From positions 2,380,211-2,444,210 of the forward strand of contig NZ_KB235922.1 of the NCBI RefSeq assembly GCF_000332195.1: DNA of 64,000 nucleotides, read 5' to 3'. The DNA is from Pleurocapsa sp. PCC 7319 (GTDB taxonomy: Bacteria; Cyanobacteriota; Cyanobacteriia; Cyanobacteriales; Xenococcaceae). The notes beneath the pieces were generated by a model, which had not been told where the DNA came from, did not search any database, and saw nothing but the letters and a program-made list of their open reading frames with translations. Position numbers and translations under genes: made by a program. Positions within the stretch are counted from its first letter, which is position 1, and every line of letters starts with the position of its first letter. This document shows positions 16,782-25,417 of the stretch, piece by piece.

Positions 16782-17177
16782 ATGGCAAATAGTTTTTCTA
16801 TATATAAAAGTAATAATAAAAAATTTGTAATTAACAATCAATTATTTTTAAAAAAATATGCTGTTAAAAACTATGAGCTTTTAGGACAAGGAATTATAGT
16901 TATTAATTTATTGTTATTAAAAACAGATATTTTAGATGAATTAGATTTGGCTAACGATCTTTATTATAAAGAACAAGATACATCAGTTTATCGTCCAATT
17001 GTTTATATACCTAAACACAACTTCTGGTTTAAAATGATCGGGTTGAAAATTAAGAAAAAATATCAACTAGATATTCAAACAGAAGATAAAGATAATCAAA
17101 CTTTTTTTGTTGTATTTATCAAAGATGCTTCAATTGAACATTTTTCTGTATATTCTCTAAAAGTATCAACAGTATAA
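16782..17177 (+). CDS. Unrecognised 131-residue protein, very AT-rich gene
   Basis: No family is recognised. The protein is Lys/Asn/Ile-rich and predicted soluble, with alternating strand-like segments (KFVINNQLFLKKY, GIIVINLLLLKTDIL, YRPIVYIPKHNFWFKMIG, TFFVVFIKDASIEHFSVYSL). It begins MANSFSIYKSNNKKF with no signal peptide. The coding sequence is noticeably more AT-rich than its neighbours. It sits between a CheB/CheR remnant and a reductase remnant, so it may be acquired or under relaxed selection. Confidence 0.5.
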   Translation: MANSFSIYKSNNKKFVINNQLFLKKYAVKNYELLGQGIIVINLLLLKTDILDELDLANDLYYKEQDTSVYRPIVYIPKHNFWFKMIGLKIKKKYQLDIQTEDKDNQTFFVVFIKDASIEHFSVYSLKVSTV

Positions 17178-17229
17178 GATGTTTCTTAGCTTCCTGTATT
17201 TTGATGAATCAATGATAATTGACGGAAAT

Positions 17230-17376
17230 TTAATCAAAACTAATTAATGGTCCTTGAGGAACAATACCACTGGGATTAATATTAGGGTAGCTTTGATAGT
17301 AGTGAAGTTTGATGTGTTCTAGATTGCAAGTATTTTTGACCCCAGGATATTGATAAATCCGTAAATATTTAACTAA
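17230..17376 (-). pseudogene. 3' remnant of a glutathionyl-hydroquinone reductase gene
   Basis: The minus strand encodes 48 residues ending at TAA 17232-17230. They include LVKYLRIYQYPGVKNTCNLE, then HIKLHYYQSYPNINPSGIVP and QGP. This is the C-terminus of YqjG/Ecm4-type glutathionyl-hydroquinone reductases (HIKxHYYxSHxxINPxGIVPxGP). A stop codon lies immediately upstream and the rest of the gene, including the catalytic Cys domain, is absent. Confidence 0.75.
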
Positions 17377-17536
17377 TAAAAAAATTAACTAATATTTGTT
17401 TAAATTTCAAGAGGAGAAAAGCACCTGAAAAAGCAGTAGTAACACTAATCAAAAAAACTTAATTTTTTTTACAATAGAGTAGTTAGTTATAGCCTGAAAA
17501 GTTTACTAAACAATATCATATCACTTCGGAAAAAGT

Positions 17537-17896
17537 ATGAAAATTCAATCATCAGTTCTAGTCCATTTAGGATTTGGCAAATATGTACGTTCAGATCGCG
17601 TTACTGCTCTAGTTCCCATAGAAGAAGATCGAGGACCTGGAAAGCGTACTTTGGTTCATATTGAAGGGGAAAGTAACCCTGTTATCGCTTCTCGTTCTGA
17701 GGCTACTATCGTGCGAGATTTGGTAGGCGAACCCAAAGAAATTACTCAATCTCGTCAACAACAAGAAATTCTGCAAGATTTACTTACTGATCTTAGTCAG
17801 GTCAATGGTACAGTACGCCGTATCAGTAGAGATGAGGGTAAATTGGACCTTGATCGCCTAGAACAAAGTATTCGCCAGGTAATTGAAGAAGAATAA
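17537..17896 (+). CDS. RemA-like (DUF370-type) regulator
   Basis: 119 residues. The N-terminal half carries VLVHLGFGKYVRSDRVTALV followed by GKRTLVHIEG and VIASRSEATIVRDL. This resembles the cyanobacterial form of the DUF370/RemA family (core pattern xIGFGNxVxxxRVxAI), small DNA-binding proteins known in Bacillus as matrix-gene regulators. The C-terminal half is helical and charged (RQQQEILQDLLTDLSQVNGT). The upstream 360 bp hold only a reductase remnant and promoter space. An IS element inserted 6 bp after the stop, leaving the gene intact. The family assignment is moderate. Confidence 0.6.
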   Translation: MKIQSSVLVHLGFGKYVRSDRVTALVPIEEDRGPGKRTLVHIEGESNPVIASRSEATIVRDLVGEPKEITQSRQQQEILQDLLTDLSQVNGTVRRISRDEGKLDLDRLEQSIRQVIEEE

Positions 17897-17902
17897 TCTT
17901 AC

Positions 17903-19225
17903 CGATTCGTGCCGTAAAGCCCCTGGCTTCAGACATGGGGATATAAGGCACGGCTAGCACTTACTGGGTTAGTTTATGCTTATATGATAGCATAAGAACA
18001 TGTTAGTTCTAGAGATGAAGATACAAGCCAAGCCAACTCAATACGATGCGATGGATGAAGCCATCAGAACGGCACAATTCATACGCAACAAAGCATTGCG
18101 ATATTGGATGGACAATAAAGGAGTAGGAAAATACCAGCTATCGGCATACTGTAAAGTACTAGCTGCTGAATTCCCCTTTGCTCACAAGCTAAATTCAATG
18201 GCCAGACAAAGCAGTGCAGATCGAGCCTGGGCTGCAATATCTCGTTTCTATCAAAACTGTAAACATAAAACTCCTGGAAAAAAGGGATTTCCTAAGTTCA
18301 AGAAGCATTCTCGCTCGGTCGAGTATAAGACTACAGGTTGGAAGCTTTCTGAAAACAGAAAACAGATAACCTTCACCGATCACAATAATATCGGTCGGGT
18401 CAAGCTCAAAGGTACAAGAGATTTGAATTGGTACGATATCAAACAATTCAAACGAGTACGAATAGTTAGACGTGCTGATGGTTATTATGGTCAGTTTTTA
18501 GTCGATGCCGACAACCGAGAAAGAGTAGAACCATCTTATTCTGAAATTGGGTTAGACGTTGGCTTGAACTATTTCTATACCGACGACAAAGGGAATCAGA
18601 TTGAGAATCCTCGGTTTTATCGAAGAGGTGAAAAAGCACTCAATCGCTTAAACCGAAGCAAGTCTAAAAAGTACGTCAAAAGTAAAAAACCACAGTCTAA
18701 GAACTATCACCAAGCGAGAAAAAGATACGCCCTAAAGCATCTTAAGATAAGTAGGCAACGTAAAGACCATGCCGTGAAATTGGCACGGTGCGTAATCACA
18801 TCTAACGATGTAGTCGCTTATGAAGACTTAAGAATTGGCAAGATGGTAAAAATCACAATCTTGCCAAGTCGATAACCGACGCTGGCTGGTATCAATTTAG
18901 AGTGTGGTTAGAGTACTTTGGCTATAAGTTTGGCAAAGTAACAGTTGCCGTACCACCGCAGTATACTTCTGTTAACTGCTCTGGTTGCGGAGCTAAAGTA
19001 ACTAAAACTCTCAGCACCAGAACTCATAAGTGTAAGTGTGGCTGTGTTCTCGACCGAGATGAAAATGCAGCCAGAAACATCCTCTCTTTAGGATTAAGTA
19101 CCGTGGGACACACGGGATCTAAAGCTTGGGGAGACGAAACCTCTATCTTGGCTGATGAGAATTTGTCAGGGTAAGTTTTTTCTACGAACCAAGAATCTCC
19201 CGCATTCATGCGTGGGGAGTGTCAA
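17903..19225 (+). mobile_element. IS200/IS605-type element carrying only tnpB
   Basis: The boundaries are inferred. TTAC, the left target of ISHp608-type elements, lies at 17899-17902. A left-end hairpin follows (CCCC...GGGG, about 17920-17940). The right end has a hairpin (CTCCC-GCAT...GTGGGGAG) at about 19196-19219 followed by TCAA at 19222-19225. There is no tnpA Tyr-transposase, so it would depend on one in trans. The right end beyond the tnpB stop is where the guide (omega) RNA of TnpB systems is encoded. Confidence 0.65.
18000..19174 (+). pseudogene. tnpB: tnpB (RNA-guided nuclease) broken by one frameshift
   Basis: The first frame (18000-18875) starts MLVLEMKIQAKPTQYDAMDE and contains the RuvC-I Asp (EIGLDVGLNYFYTD) and RuvC-II Glu (VVAYEDLRIGKMVK). 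It then leaves frame at an A5 run, 18848-18852. In the +1 frame the protein resumes as NHNLAKSITDAGWYQF up to the stop at 19172-19174. That part holds the zinc finger (NCSGCGAK...HKCKCGC) and RuvC-III (DRDENAARN). One extra A would restore a ~390-residue TnpB. It is therefore a recent loss or a sequencing error. The intact relative at 61424-62587 shows the expected frame. Confidence 0.85.
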
Positions 19226-19340
19226 TCTTAGGGGATGCGATCGCATCTACGACAGCTATCCAAACACCGTCCTCTGGTTCTTTTCCAACTAACTGACGCA
19301 CACCATAAAAGTTTTTGGGCGTTGCATTATCATGGGATGG
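19226..19340 (-). pseudogene. Possible gene fragment abutting the IS right end
   Basis: On the minus strand, an open stretch reads HDNATPKNFYGVRQLVGKEP then EDGVWIAVVDAIASP. It looks protein-like but has no start, has a stop just upstream, and runs into the IS boundary. I do not recognise the family. Confidence 0.3.
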
Positions 19341-19451
19341 TTATGATTAAATTTTGCAGAGCTATTATCATATCTTCTAACTTGGTTGCGATCGCTTTTT
19401 TTTCAATCTAGAAATAGAGATAGAGCTTGGCATTACCAAGCTCTTATTGTT

Positions 19452-19835
19452 TTAGTACTTTAGATTATCAGCAGCATTATAAACATCGATCGCTGGATTA
19501 CTCTTAATCTGCACAATGGAGTGATCTGAGTAACTGTTGTTACCATTTCCATTTTCAATACGGTGACGAACTATTCTATTTTGACGAACCCTGCCATTAC
19601 CGCCTACGTTTCCTTGGACTCCAGTGGTGACGCTGACGTTACCATGACAAGCACCAGTATTTTGGAAGTCAACATCATTAGTTCGCTCAGTCGGTTCTTG
19701 GGAACCACTAATATTGTATTGGACGGAAATATCAGCTTGGACGCACTGAGCAACAGCAGGAGAGGTAAACCGATCGAAACTTAGTAAACTGCCATAAATT
19801 GATAGTAATCCCCATGCTAATCCGATTAACTTCAT
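19452..19835 (-). CDS. Small secreted protein, cassette 1 gene A
   Basis: 127 residues. A signal peptide (GLAWGLLSIYGSLLSF..) ends near PAVAQC. The mature part is Gly/Asn-rich: CVQADISVQYNISGSQEPTE, then a central TGVQGNVGGNGRVRQNRIVR and a C-terminal NPAIDVYNAADNLKY. It has two Cys (AQC and GACHG). It is paralogous to 28169-28549 over its whole length (shared CVQAD, QYNISGS, EPTER, NDVD, VTTGVQGN, GGNG, VRQ, DVYN-AD-L-Y). It is third in a minus-strand row with the genes at 19900 and 20385. The function is unknown; secretion is inferred from the signal peptide. Confidence 0.75.
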   Translation of the reverse strand: MKLIGLAWGLLSIYGSLLSFDRFTSPAVAQCVQADISVQYNISGSQEPTERTNDVDFQNTGACHGNVSVTTGVQGNVGGNGRVRQNRIVRHRIENGNGNNSYSDHSIVQIKSNPAIDVYNAADNLKY

Positions 19836-19899
19836 CTCAATTCCTCCTCATCTTCGAGCAAGCAATTAGCTTGTAATTTCATAAATAGTTTCAACTCCT

Positions 19900-20259
19900 T
19901 TAATTGCACTTATGGCTAGAAGAAACACTGTGTTGAACTATCCTGTTACTAGATCGAGTAACATGACTAGTCGACTGATAGGAACTTTGATGACAGTTAG
20001 AGGGAACACTACGATAGCTTTGCCAAGGAAAACGCCAAGAACGCCATGGACTCCAATATCGATAGGAGCGACGACTGGGAACTTTTACCGAGGTTCCTCC
20101 AGAATTAACGTAAACACTTCCGTCACTGTGGGTAGTAGCTTCTAAATTAGAAGTTTTTACTTGAACTGTACTAGCATTTACAGAAATACTAGAAGCAATT
20201 AAAGTACTGGGTAACATCATACCTATTGCCACTAACCCCATTAATTTAGTTGGTTTCAT
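19900..20259 (-). CDS. Small secreted protein, cassette 1 gene B
   Basis: 119 residues from ATG 20259, which begins the signal peptide (KLMGLVAIGMMLPSTLIASS); an upstream TTG is in frame. The mature protein has a short beta-like part (VQVKTSNLEATTHSDGSVYV, then GTSVKVPSRRS). A Trp/Arg-rich stretch follows (YWSPWRSWRFPW), then a Ser/Gln-rich tail with two Cys (NCHQSSYQS and a C-terminal KCN). It is paralogous to 28577-28906, sharing DG-V-V, SV-V--S-RRS, PW, RS-NC--S-YQ-ST and SVS-S--C. The function is unknown. Confidence 0.7.
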   Translation of the reverse strand: MKPTKLMGLVAIGMMLPSTLIASSISVNASTVQVKTSNLEATTHSDGSVYVNSGGTSVKVPSRRSYRYWSPWRSWRFPWQSYRSVPSNCHQSSYQSTSHVTRSSNRIVQHSVSSSHKCN

Positions 20260-20384
20260 GGTAAAAAATTTTAATTCAGGTAATAAACAGCTATAGGAAA
20301 TAAGGAAAAAGCGAGTGTTTACTTCAACTAGCTTTTTCCTCAATCTTTCCTAAATACACTAAGTAATTGTCAACAGTTGATTAC

Positions 20385-20765
20385 TTAGTAGCGACTACGG
20401 CGAATACGACGAGTGTGACTGACATTAGATTGTTGAGCATCTTGAACGCAAGTATTATACTCACCTAACTGATCACAGAATTGATCACTACGCTGTACTA
20501 TGCCAGTGTTTCCTTGATCCTCGTAATTGTCGTAACCATAACGACCATAGCCAGAACGATTGCGATATTCAGTATACTGTTGGTTCCTTTGATTAGAATT
20601 TTGTACCGAAACATTATCGCTACCTGTAATTACTGATTCTTGAATTGATTCTTGGATCAGTGCATCATCAGCTTTTGCCGGAGAAACAACTAAACCAATA
20701 GTAGAAATAGCGAGTAAAGTAAAAACTACTTGTTTACTGTTATGAGCAAAGATTTGTTGGTTCAT
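20385..20765 (-). CDS. Small secreted protein with curlin-like dodecapeptides, cassette 1 gene C
   Basis: 126 residues, first gene of its row. The signal peptide (VVFTLLAISTIGLVVSPAKA) is followed by DDALIQESIQESV. Two copies of a 12-residue motif G-x2-N-x3-Q-x3-Q are visible: GSDNVSVQNSNQ and GEYNTCVQDAQQ. A Tyr/Arg/Gly-rich stretch (YRNRSGYGRYGYDNYEDQG) separates them. Two Cys flank the second repeat (FCDQLGEYNTC). It ends with basic RRIRRSRY. It is paralogous to 29147-29494. The repeats recall curlin repeats but differ in Gln spacing. Surface-fibre formation is inference. Confidence 0.75.
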   Translation of the reverse strand: MNQQIFAHNSKQVVFTLLAISTIGLVVSPAKADDALIQESIQESVITGSDNVSVQNSNQRNQQYTEYRNRSGYGRYGYDNYEDQGNTGIVQRSDQFCDQLGEYNTCVQDAQQSNVSHTRRIRRSRY

Positions 20766-21143
20766 AGTGTGAAAATAGTCTCTATAAAATTAACCTTGTC
20801 CAGAAACTAGACGCACCTGTGAAGTTAGGGTTCCATTTTAAGAAAATTTATCTTTTTCTTTACTTTGCAAACAACTTATAATAGTCCCATTTGAATTGAA
20901 AATTACTGTCAATGGTCAGGTAATAGACAACAGGCAATAGGCAATAGAAATTCTTTAATATTATTTAGGATTGCTATAAGATGTTTGTCTGTTTTAGTTT
21001 TCTGGTTTCTTTAATGATTTAAGGAGCTACCATTTTCTGGAAATCATGAGATACGAAAATTAACAGCCAGGAATTTGACTTGAAATTTCTGATACTATTT
21101 CCCTTAGTTCTTTTACAAATCGATAATATATCGATGCCTAAAA
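20766..21143. promoter_or_regulatory. Upstream region of cassette 1, shared leader motif
   Basis: Within ~50 bp of the gene C start, TCTCTATAAAAT, then AACCTTGTC, then AACTAG recur in the same order upstream of the paralogue at 29494. The duplication therefore included the leader. No other gene is seen; a divergent gene starts at 21144. Confidence 0.45.
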
Positions 21144-21470
21144 ATGGGTTTAAAAATAGTCAAAAACTTTGATACAAGCTTTACTCTTAATTCTGAATCA
21201 AGAGAAATTTTATTTAGTTTGTTGACCAATAAGGCTTTTACCGCACAAATTAGCCAAAAATTACATGAAACTGAAATAGAGTTTACAGACCTATTGTTTC
21301 AACCTGTTCCCTACAGTCAGCATACTCCCAAGGGGATGCCCTCAGAGTTTGAAAAATATCATAATTCTGATGAGTACATTATCATTAACGTACCACCGAA
21401 CTTTATGTTTCAAGCGAAAATCTTTAAACCAAGCCGACTCTGCGCTATCTATCGTAAGGTTAATTATTAG
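21144..21470 (+). CDS. Unrecognised 108-residue protein
   Basis: No family is recognised. It is soluble and has no signal peptide. It begins MGLKIVKNFDTSFTLNSESR and contains FSLLTNKAFTAQISQKL, then a Pro-containing VPYSQHTPKGMPSEFEKY and EYIIINVPPNFMFQAKIF. It is followed 55 bp downstream by the GIY-YIG gene on the same strand, so the two may be co-transcribed. Confidence 0.5.
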   Translation: MGLKIVKNFDTSFTLNSESREILFSLLTNKAFTAQISQKLHETEIEFTDLLFQPVPYSQHTPKGMPSEFEKYHNSDEYIIINVPPNFMFQAKIFKPSRLCAIYRKVNY

Positions 21471-21525
21471 AAATCTAGTTAATAGTTAAATTTCAACCAG
21501 TAGTTTAAAAACATTATTAATTAAT

Positions 21526-22065
21526 ATGTCTACCCAAATCGAAATATTGCCTCTTTCTAGTTTGGAATATTTGGCATACTTAGATCATGATGGGTGTATT
21601 GATGAAGATATACAGGGAAAAATTGGCGTATATGCCATCTTCGATCAGGCTCAAGAAATGCAGTACGTGGGATATTCCCGTGATATTTACCTGAGTCTGA
21701 AACAACACTTAGTTCGTCAGCCGCACAACTGTTATTGGATAAAATTACAAACCATCACTCGTCCCAGTCGCAAAATTTTAGAAGATATTGCCTCTGCTTG
21801 GATTCAAGAAAATGGAGCAACTCCAGTGGGTAATAAAACCCAAAAATCTGTTTGGACTGAACCAATTGATGCCAATCCGGCTATGACAGAGGAAGAAAAG
21901 TCACAATATCAACAGATCGATGAGTTAGGACAAATTAAAATAAGAAAAAAAGTAGCCAGACGGGTTGAAGCCCAAATTCAAAAAGAGTTAAGCGATCGCG
22001 GAGTTAAAATGAATATTCGTTTTAATCCCAAACTAAAAGAGAAAGGTCTATTAGACTTAAAGTAG
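21526..22065 (+). CDS. GIY-YIG nuclease-domain protein
   Basis: 179 residues. The GIY-YIG core is GKIGVYAIFDQAQEMQYVGY followed by SRDIYLSLKQHL. Here GVY and YVG stand for the two signature triplets, and the Arg of SRD follows. EDIASAWIQENGATPVGN supplies the conserved Glu region and final Asn. The C-terminal ~60 residues are a charged tail (KIRKKVARRVEAQIQKEL). This architecture is widespread in cyanobacteria; its DNA substrate is unknown. It is not a UvrC, since it lacks the other domains. Confidence 0.8.
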   Translation: MSTQIEILPLSSLEYLAYLDHDGCIDEDIQGKIGVYAIFDQAQEMQYVGYSRDIYLSLKQHLVRQPHNCYWIKLQTITRPSRKILEDIASAWIQENGATPVGNKTQKSVWTEPIDANPAMTEEEKSQYQQIDELGQIKIRKKVARRVEAQIQKELSDRGVKMNIRFNPKLKEKGLLDLK

Positions 22066-22203
22066 ACCAATAAGTAAATTAGGCGACAATCTCAAGATTC
22101 CGCAAGGATGAGCTTGGATAACGCCTAACATCAGAGATGATTGTCTTCTCTTAACTACTAACTGAGTTGTTTCTGGATATATAACCACTCGTTGTACCTA
22201 AGT

Positions 22204-24012
22204 ATGAAAGCTGTAATGCTAAACAACCGCTATCGCATTATTAAAACTCTTGGTAGAGGGGGTTTTGGTGAAACATATCTTACAGAAGATACACATATGC
22301 CTTCAGGACGCAAATGTGTCCTCAAGCAGTTGAAACCAATTGTCAAGCAACCGAAAACACCTTTATGGATGAAGGAGCGTTTTCAGCGTGAGGCGGCAAT
22401 CTTGGAAGAGCTGGGAGAAAACAGTAATCAAATTCCTCAGCTTTATGCTTATTTTTCTGAGGATGGTAAGTTTTACTTAGTTCAAGAGTGGATTGAAGGA
22501 CTAACTTTAGATCAATATTGGGAACGAGAAGGTAATCTTCATCGCGATGAAGTCAGACAAATTCTCTTGCAATTATTACCTGTCTTGAATTATGTTCACA
22601 GTCGCCGCATAATTCATCGAGATATTAAGCCCGAAAATATTATTTTGCGTCAAGGGGATAATTTGCCCTTTTTGATCGATTTTGGCGCTGTCAAAGAGGC
22701 AATGGCGACTGAGATCAATCAGAACTCAAATAGTACCTATTCTGCTTCTATCGGTACTCCTGGCTATATGTCTTCAGAACAAGCGGCAGGTCGCCCTATA
22801 TACTCAAGCGATTTATATAGCTTGGGATTGACAGCTATTTTCTTGTTGACAGGAAAATCCCCCAACGAGCTAGAAACCAATCCTCGCACTGGGGAGATAA
22901 TTTGGCAAGAACACGCCTTTAATCTAGATCCCAAACTGGCTGCGGTCATTGATCAAGCAATTCGGTTTCACCCTCGCGATCGCTTTGCTACTGCTCAGGA
23001 AATGCTAGTTGCCATCAACAGTGGACTCAATGCCCCTCGAACTACTCATCCTACAGGAGCTACCTTGAATCTGGCTCCAAGGAGCAATTCTGCTAGTGAG
23101 CAATATATTTCCCGAGGAAACAAACACCATACTATTGCTATGGAACCCAAGGGAGCTAATAAGCCTAAAAAACGTGGTTTATTAGCTAATGTTGCTTTGT
23201 TTATGCTCATTGCTATAGGGATAGGTGCAGGAACTTTTGCCGCCGGTTTTGCTGTGATCTCTAGCTTATTGCGATCGCCAGAAACTTCAACTCAACAAGC
23301 TGAGGTCAAACCACCAACTCGTACACCAGATTTGTTTCCAACTATAGAAAAACAGGACGACATCAACCAGAAAGAATCAGACCAGAAACAGGCTGAAGCA
23401 GACAAAAAAGAGGTTGAGCGAAACGAAGCAGCTAAAAATGCTGCTAGAAGAGCTAGATTAAGAAAAATTGCTGCAGAAATTAGGAAAAAAGTCCGAAATT
23501 CTGAACCCGAAACGACAGAAGAACAGCCAGAAGTTTTCGTGGAGGAAAAACCGCCAAAAAAACTGGCTAAAATTGAGCTAGAACCAGCATCAACACCAGA
23601 AACCGAAATCAGTATCCCAATTTTGACTACTGGGACATCTGAAAGCCAGCTCATGAGTACTCTGGGGGAACCAAATTCAACAAGAAGAGGGTGGCGACCT
23701 AATAGTCAGGTATTAGTTTATTATGATGTTGTTCCCGACCAGGCCAACATTAGCTATCAATCAGACGATACAGGAAAAATAAGACAAACTGATGTTGCCC
23801 TCAACCAGTCAGTGAGCCTGGGAGCAATGCAGCAAACTTTAGCTAAAATGCTGGGGGGAAATGCCCCTGCTGGAGTTAAAGAAAAACTGCGTAGTGTTTA
23901 TGATCGTCAGGCTAACTTTAGTTTCTTTAAGGTCAGCAATCTCGAAGGCAAAGTACAACGAGATTCTAAAGATCGAATTAATATCTCCGTTTGGGAAAGG
24001 GGATTTCAGTAA
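22204..24012 (+). CDS. Membrane-anchored Ser/Thr protein kinase
   Basis: 602 residues from ATG 22204; a TTG 12 bases upstream and an ATG at 22216 are alternatives. The kinase domain (about 10-275) contains the Gly-rich loop LGRGGFGETYL, the catalytic Lys in CVLKQLKPI, HRDIKPENIIL and DFGAVKE, and GTPGYMSSEQAAGRPIYSSD. One membrane helix (VALFMLIAIGIGAGTFAAGF) near residue 340 is followed by a charged Glu/Lys-rich linker. A C-terminal extracytoplasmic domain of ~130 residues follows (SQLMSTLGEPNSTRRGWRPN, VLVYYDVVPDQANISYQSDD). Such cyanobacterial kinases phosphorylate cytoplasmic proteins in response to signals sensed outside, which here is inference. The stop codon lies inside a heptamer repeat. 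Confidence 0.92.
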   Translation: MKAVMLNNRYRIIKTLGRGGFGETYLTEDTHMPSGRKCVLKQLKPIVKQPKTPLWMKERFQREAAILEELGENSNQIPQLYAYFSEDGKFYLVQEWIEGLTLDQYWEREGNLHRDEVRQILLQLLPVLNYVHSRRIIHRDIKPENIILRQGDNLPFLIDFGAVKEAMATEINQNSNSTYSASIGTPGYMSSEQAAGRPIYSSDLYSLGLTAIFLLTGKSPNELETNPRTGEIIWQEHAFNLDPKLAAVIDQAIRFHPRDRFATAQEMLVAINSGLNAPRTTHPTGATLNLAPRSNSASEQYISRGNKHHTIAMEPKGANKPKKRGLLANVALFMLIAIGIGAGTFAAGFAVISSLLRSPETSTQQAEVKPPTRTPDLFPTIEKQDDINQKESDQKQAEADKKEVERNEAAKNAARRARLRKIAAEIRKKVRNSEPETTEEQPEVFVEEKPPKKLAKIELEPASTPETEISIPILTTGTSESQLMSTLGEPNSTRRGWRPNSQVLVYYDVVPDQANISYQSDDTGKIRQTDVALNQSVSLGAMQQTLAKMLGGNAPAGVKEKLRSVYDRQANFSFFKVSNLEGKVQRDSKDRINISVWERGFQ

Positions 24013-24037
24013 TCAGTAATCAGTAATCAGTAATCAG
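24007..24037. repeat. Tandem CAGTAAT heptamers overlapping the kinase stop codon
   Basis: Four full copies of CAGTAAT and a partial one. The final Gln codon and TAA of the kinase gene are part of the first unit. The same heptamer lies before moaD (12478-12498). Confidence 0.85.
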
Positions 24038-24133
24038 AAACAACATGATATTTGTAGATCATTCGTTGGTTCGACAATTCTGGTACTCTGTTTGAGTATG
24101 ATAGACGAAATATTATACGAATAATCTATAAGA

Positions 24134-25405
24134 ATGAAGGAAAGGTCTGATTCTACGCCTGATATTAATCCAGAAAATATAGCCGAGCCAGAAAACAATA
24201 AAGTAGAACTTGATGAACAACCTTTGTCCCTAGTCCAATCAGAGCCATCAGAATCGATAGGGATTAAGCGACCAGCGATCGCCAAAAAAAACTATAAGAC
24301 TAAAGTTAGTTTTTCTCAGTCTCAATTAATCGTCATTGCTGTATTGCTAATGGTCTTAGGGTTATGGTTTCGGCTGCCCTGGTTGGGAATAATCAGTGCC
24401 AGCTCAGCTTTATTACTGTCTTTAGGAGTGGTTTTTACTTCCGTTAAAGTCTGGGTAACTAAGTTCCTTACTGTTCAAGAAAGAAGAACTATCCTCGCAT
24501 TTATAGGTTTTACAGCAGCGATCGCCGGATTGTGTAATTATCTGGGAGTCTATAACAACGTTGGTAACTGGCTAACTCAGTTCAAATATGATGAGTTTGG
24601 CTCTTGGGCAGACTGGATTGGAGCTTTAGGTCAAATTTCGATAGCCGTCTTAGCTGTATATGTCGCTTGGGCGCAGTATGTAATTTCTAAAGACTTAACC
24701 ATTCAACAAAACCGAATTACTCAACAACAAACCATTGATGCTTATTTTCAGGGTATTTCCGATTTGACCTTAAACGAAGAAGGTTTATTAGAAGATTGGC
24801 CCCAGGAAAGAGCGATCGCAGAAGGAAGAACCGCATCAATTCTTTCTAGCATCAACGAAAATGGGAAAGCCAAAGTTATTCGTTTTTTATCTCAATCTCG
24901 CTTATTAACTCCTCTCAAAAGAGATAATCGTCTAGGGAGAGCAATTCTCGATGGTAGTGGCGGATATTCAGAAGATCGCCCTTATGGAACTAGAGTAATC
25001 GATTTAGGTGTCATGCTGGCAGGAGCTTATTTAGTTGGACAAGACCTGCGTTGGACTGATTTAAGCGATTCTAATATGGTTCGAGCAAATCTTTCTCATT
25101 GCGATCTGGTTAAAGCTAATCTTGCTCGTACTGTACTATATGAAGCCAATCTCGCAGGGGCAGATATGAAAGGGACTCGCTTATTTTATGGTTCTGTAGA
25201 AACTGCTACCCCCAGAAGCATCACCTTACAACCAGACTATGAAACAGGCAAACATACAGGCGTTGTCGTCGAAAAAGCCAATCTTTCTGGAGTCAAACGA
25301 CTTAGTGAAGAACAGCGATATTATCTATGTTCTTGGTGTGGTGAAAAGTCCAGAGCGACAGTACCTGGAGGTTGTGAAGGAATTCCGAATAGATTGGGGA
25401 GATAA
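24134..25405 (+). CDS. Membrane protein with C-terminal pentapeptide repeats
   Basis: 423 residues. An acidic N-terminus of ~65 residues precedes four hydrophobic segments: LIVIAVLLMVLGLWFRL, IISASSALLLSLGVVFTSV, TILAFIGFTAAIAGLCNYLG and IGALGQISIAVLAVYVAWAQ. After a ~120-residue cytoplasmic part come pentapeptide repeats A(D/N)LxX (LAGAYLVGQDLRWTDLSDSN and VRANLSHCDLVKANLARTVL), which form a right-handed beta-helix. The last ~30 residues carry a CSWCG...C cluster. The partner is unknown. It lies downstream of the kinase on the same strand. Confidence 0.85.
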   Translation: MKERSDSTPDINPENIAEPENNKVELDEQPLSLVQSEPSESIGIKRPAIAKKNYKTKVSFSQSQLIVIAVLLMVLGLWFRLPWLGIISASSALLLSLGVVFTSVKVWVTKFLTVQERRTILAFIGFTAAIAGLCNYLGVYNNVGNWLTQFKYDEFGSWADWIGALGQISIAVLAVYVAWAQYVISKDLTIQQNRITQQQTIDAYFQGISDLTLNEEGLLEDWPQERAIAEGRTASILSSINENGKAKVIRFLSQSRLLTPLKRDNRLGRAILDGSGGYSEDRPYGTRVIDLGVMLAGAYLVGQDLRWTDLSDSNMVRANLSHCDLVKANLARTVLYEANLAGADMKGTRLFYGSVETATPRSITLQPDYETGKHTGVVVEKANLSGVKRLSEEQRYYLCSWCGEKSRATVPGGCEGIPNRLGR

Positions 25406-25417
25406 ATAATTTTGTAC

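Noticed and set aside
18840-18860. Programmed ribosomal frameshift in tnpB
   Set aside because: TnpB proteins are not known to need frameshifting, the related copy at 61.4 kb is in one frame and no slippery heptamer with a downstream structure was evident. A simple mutation is more likely.
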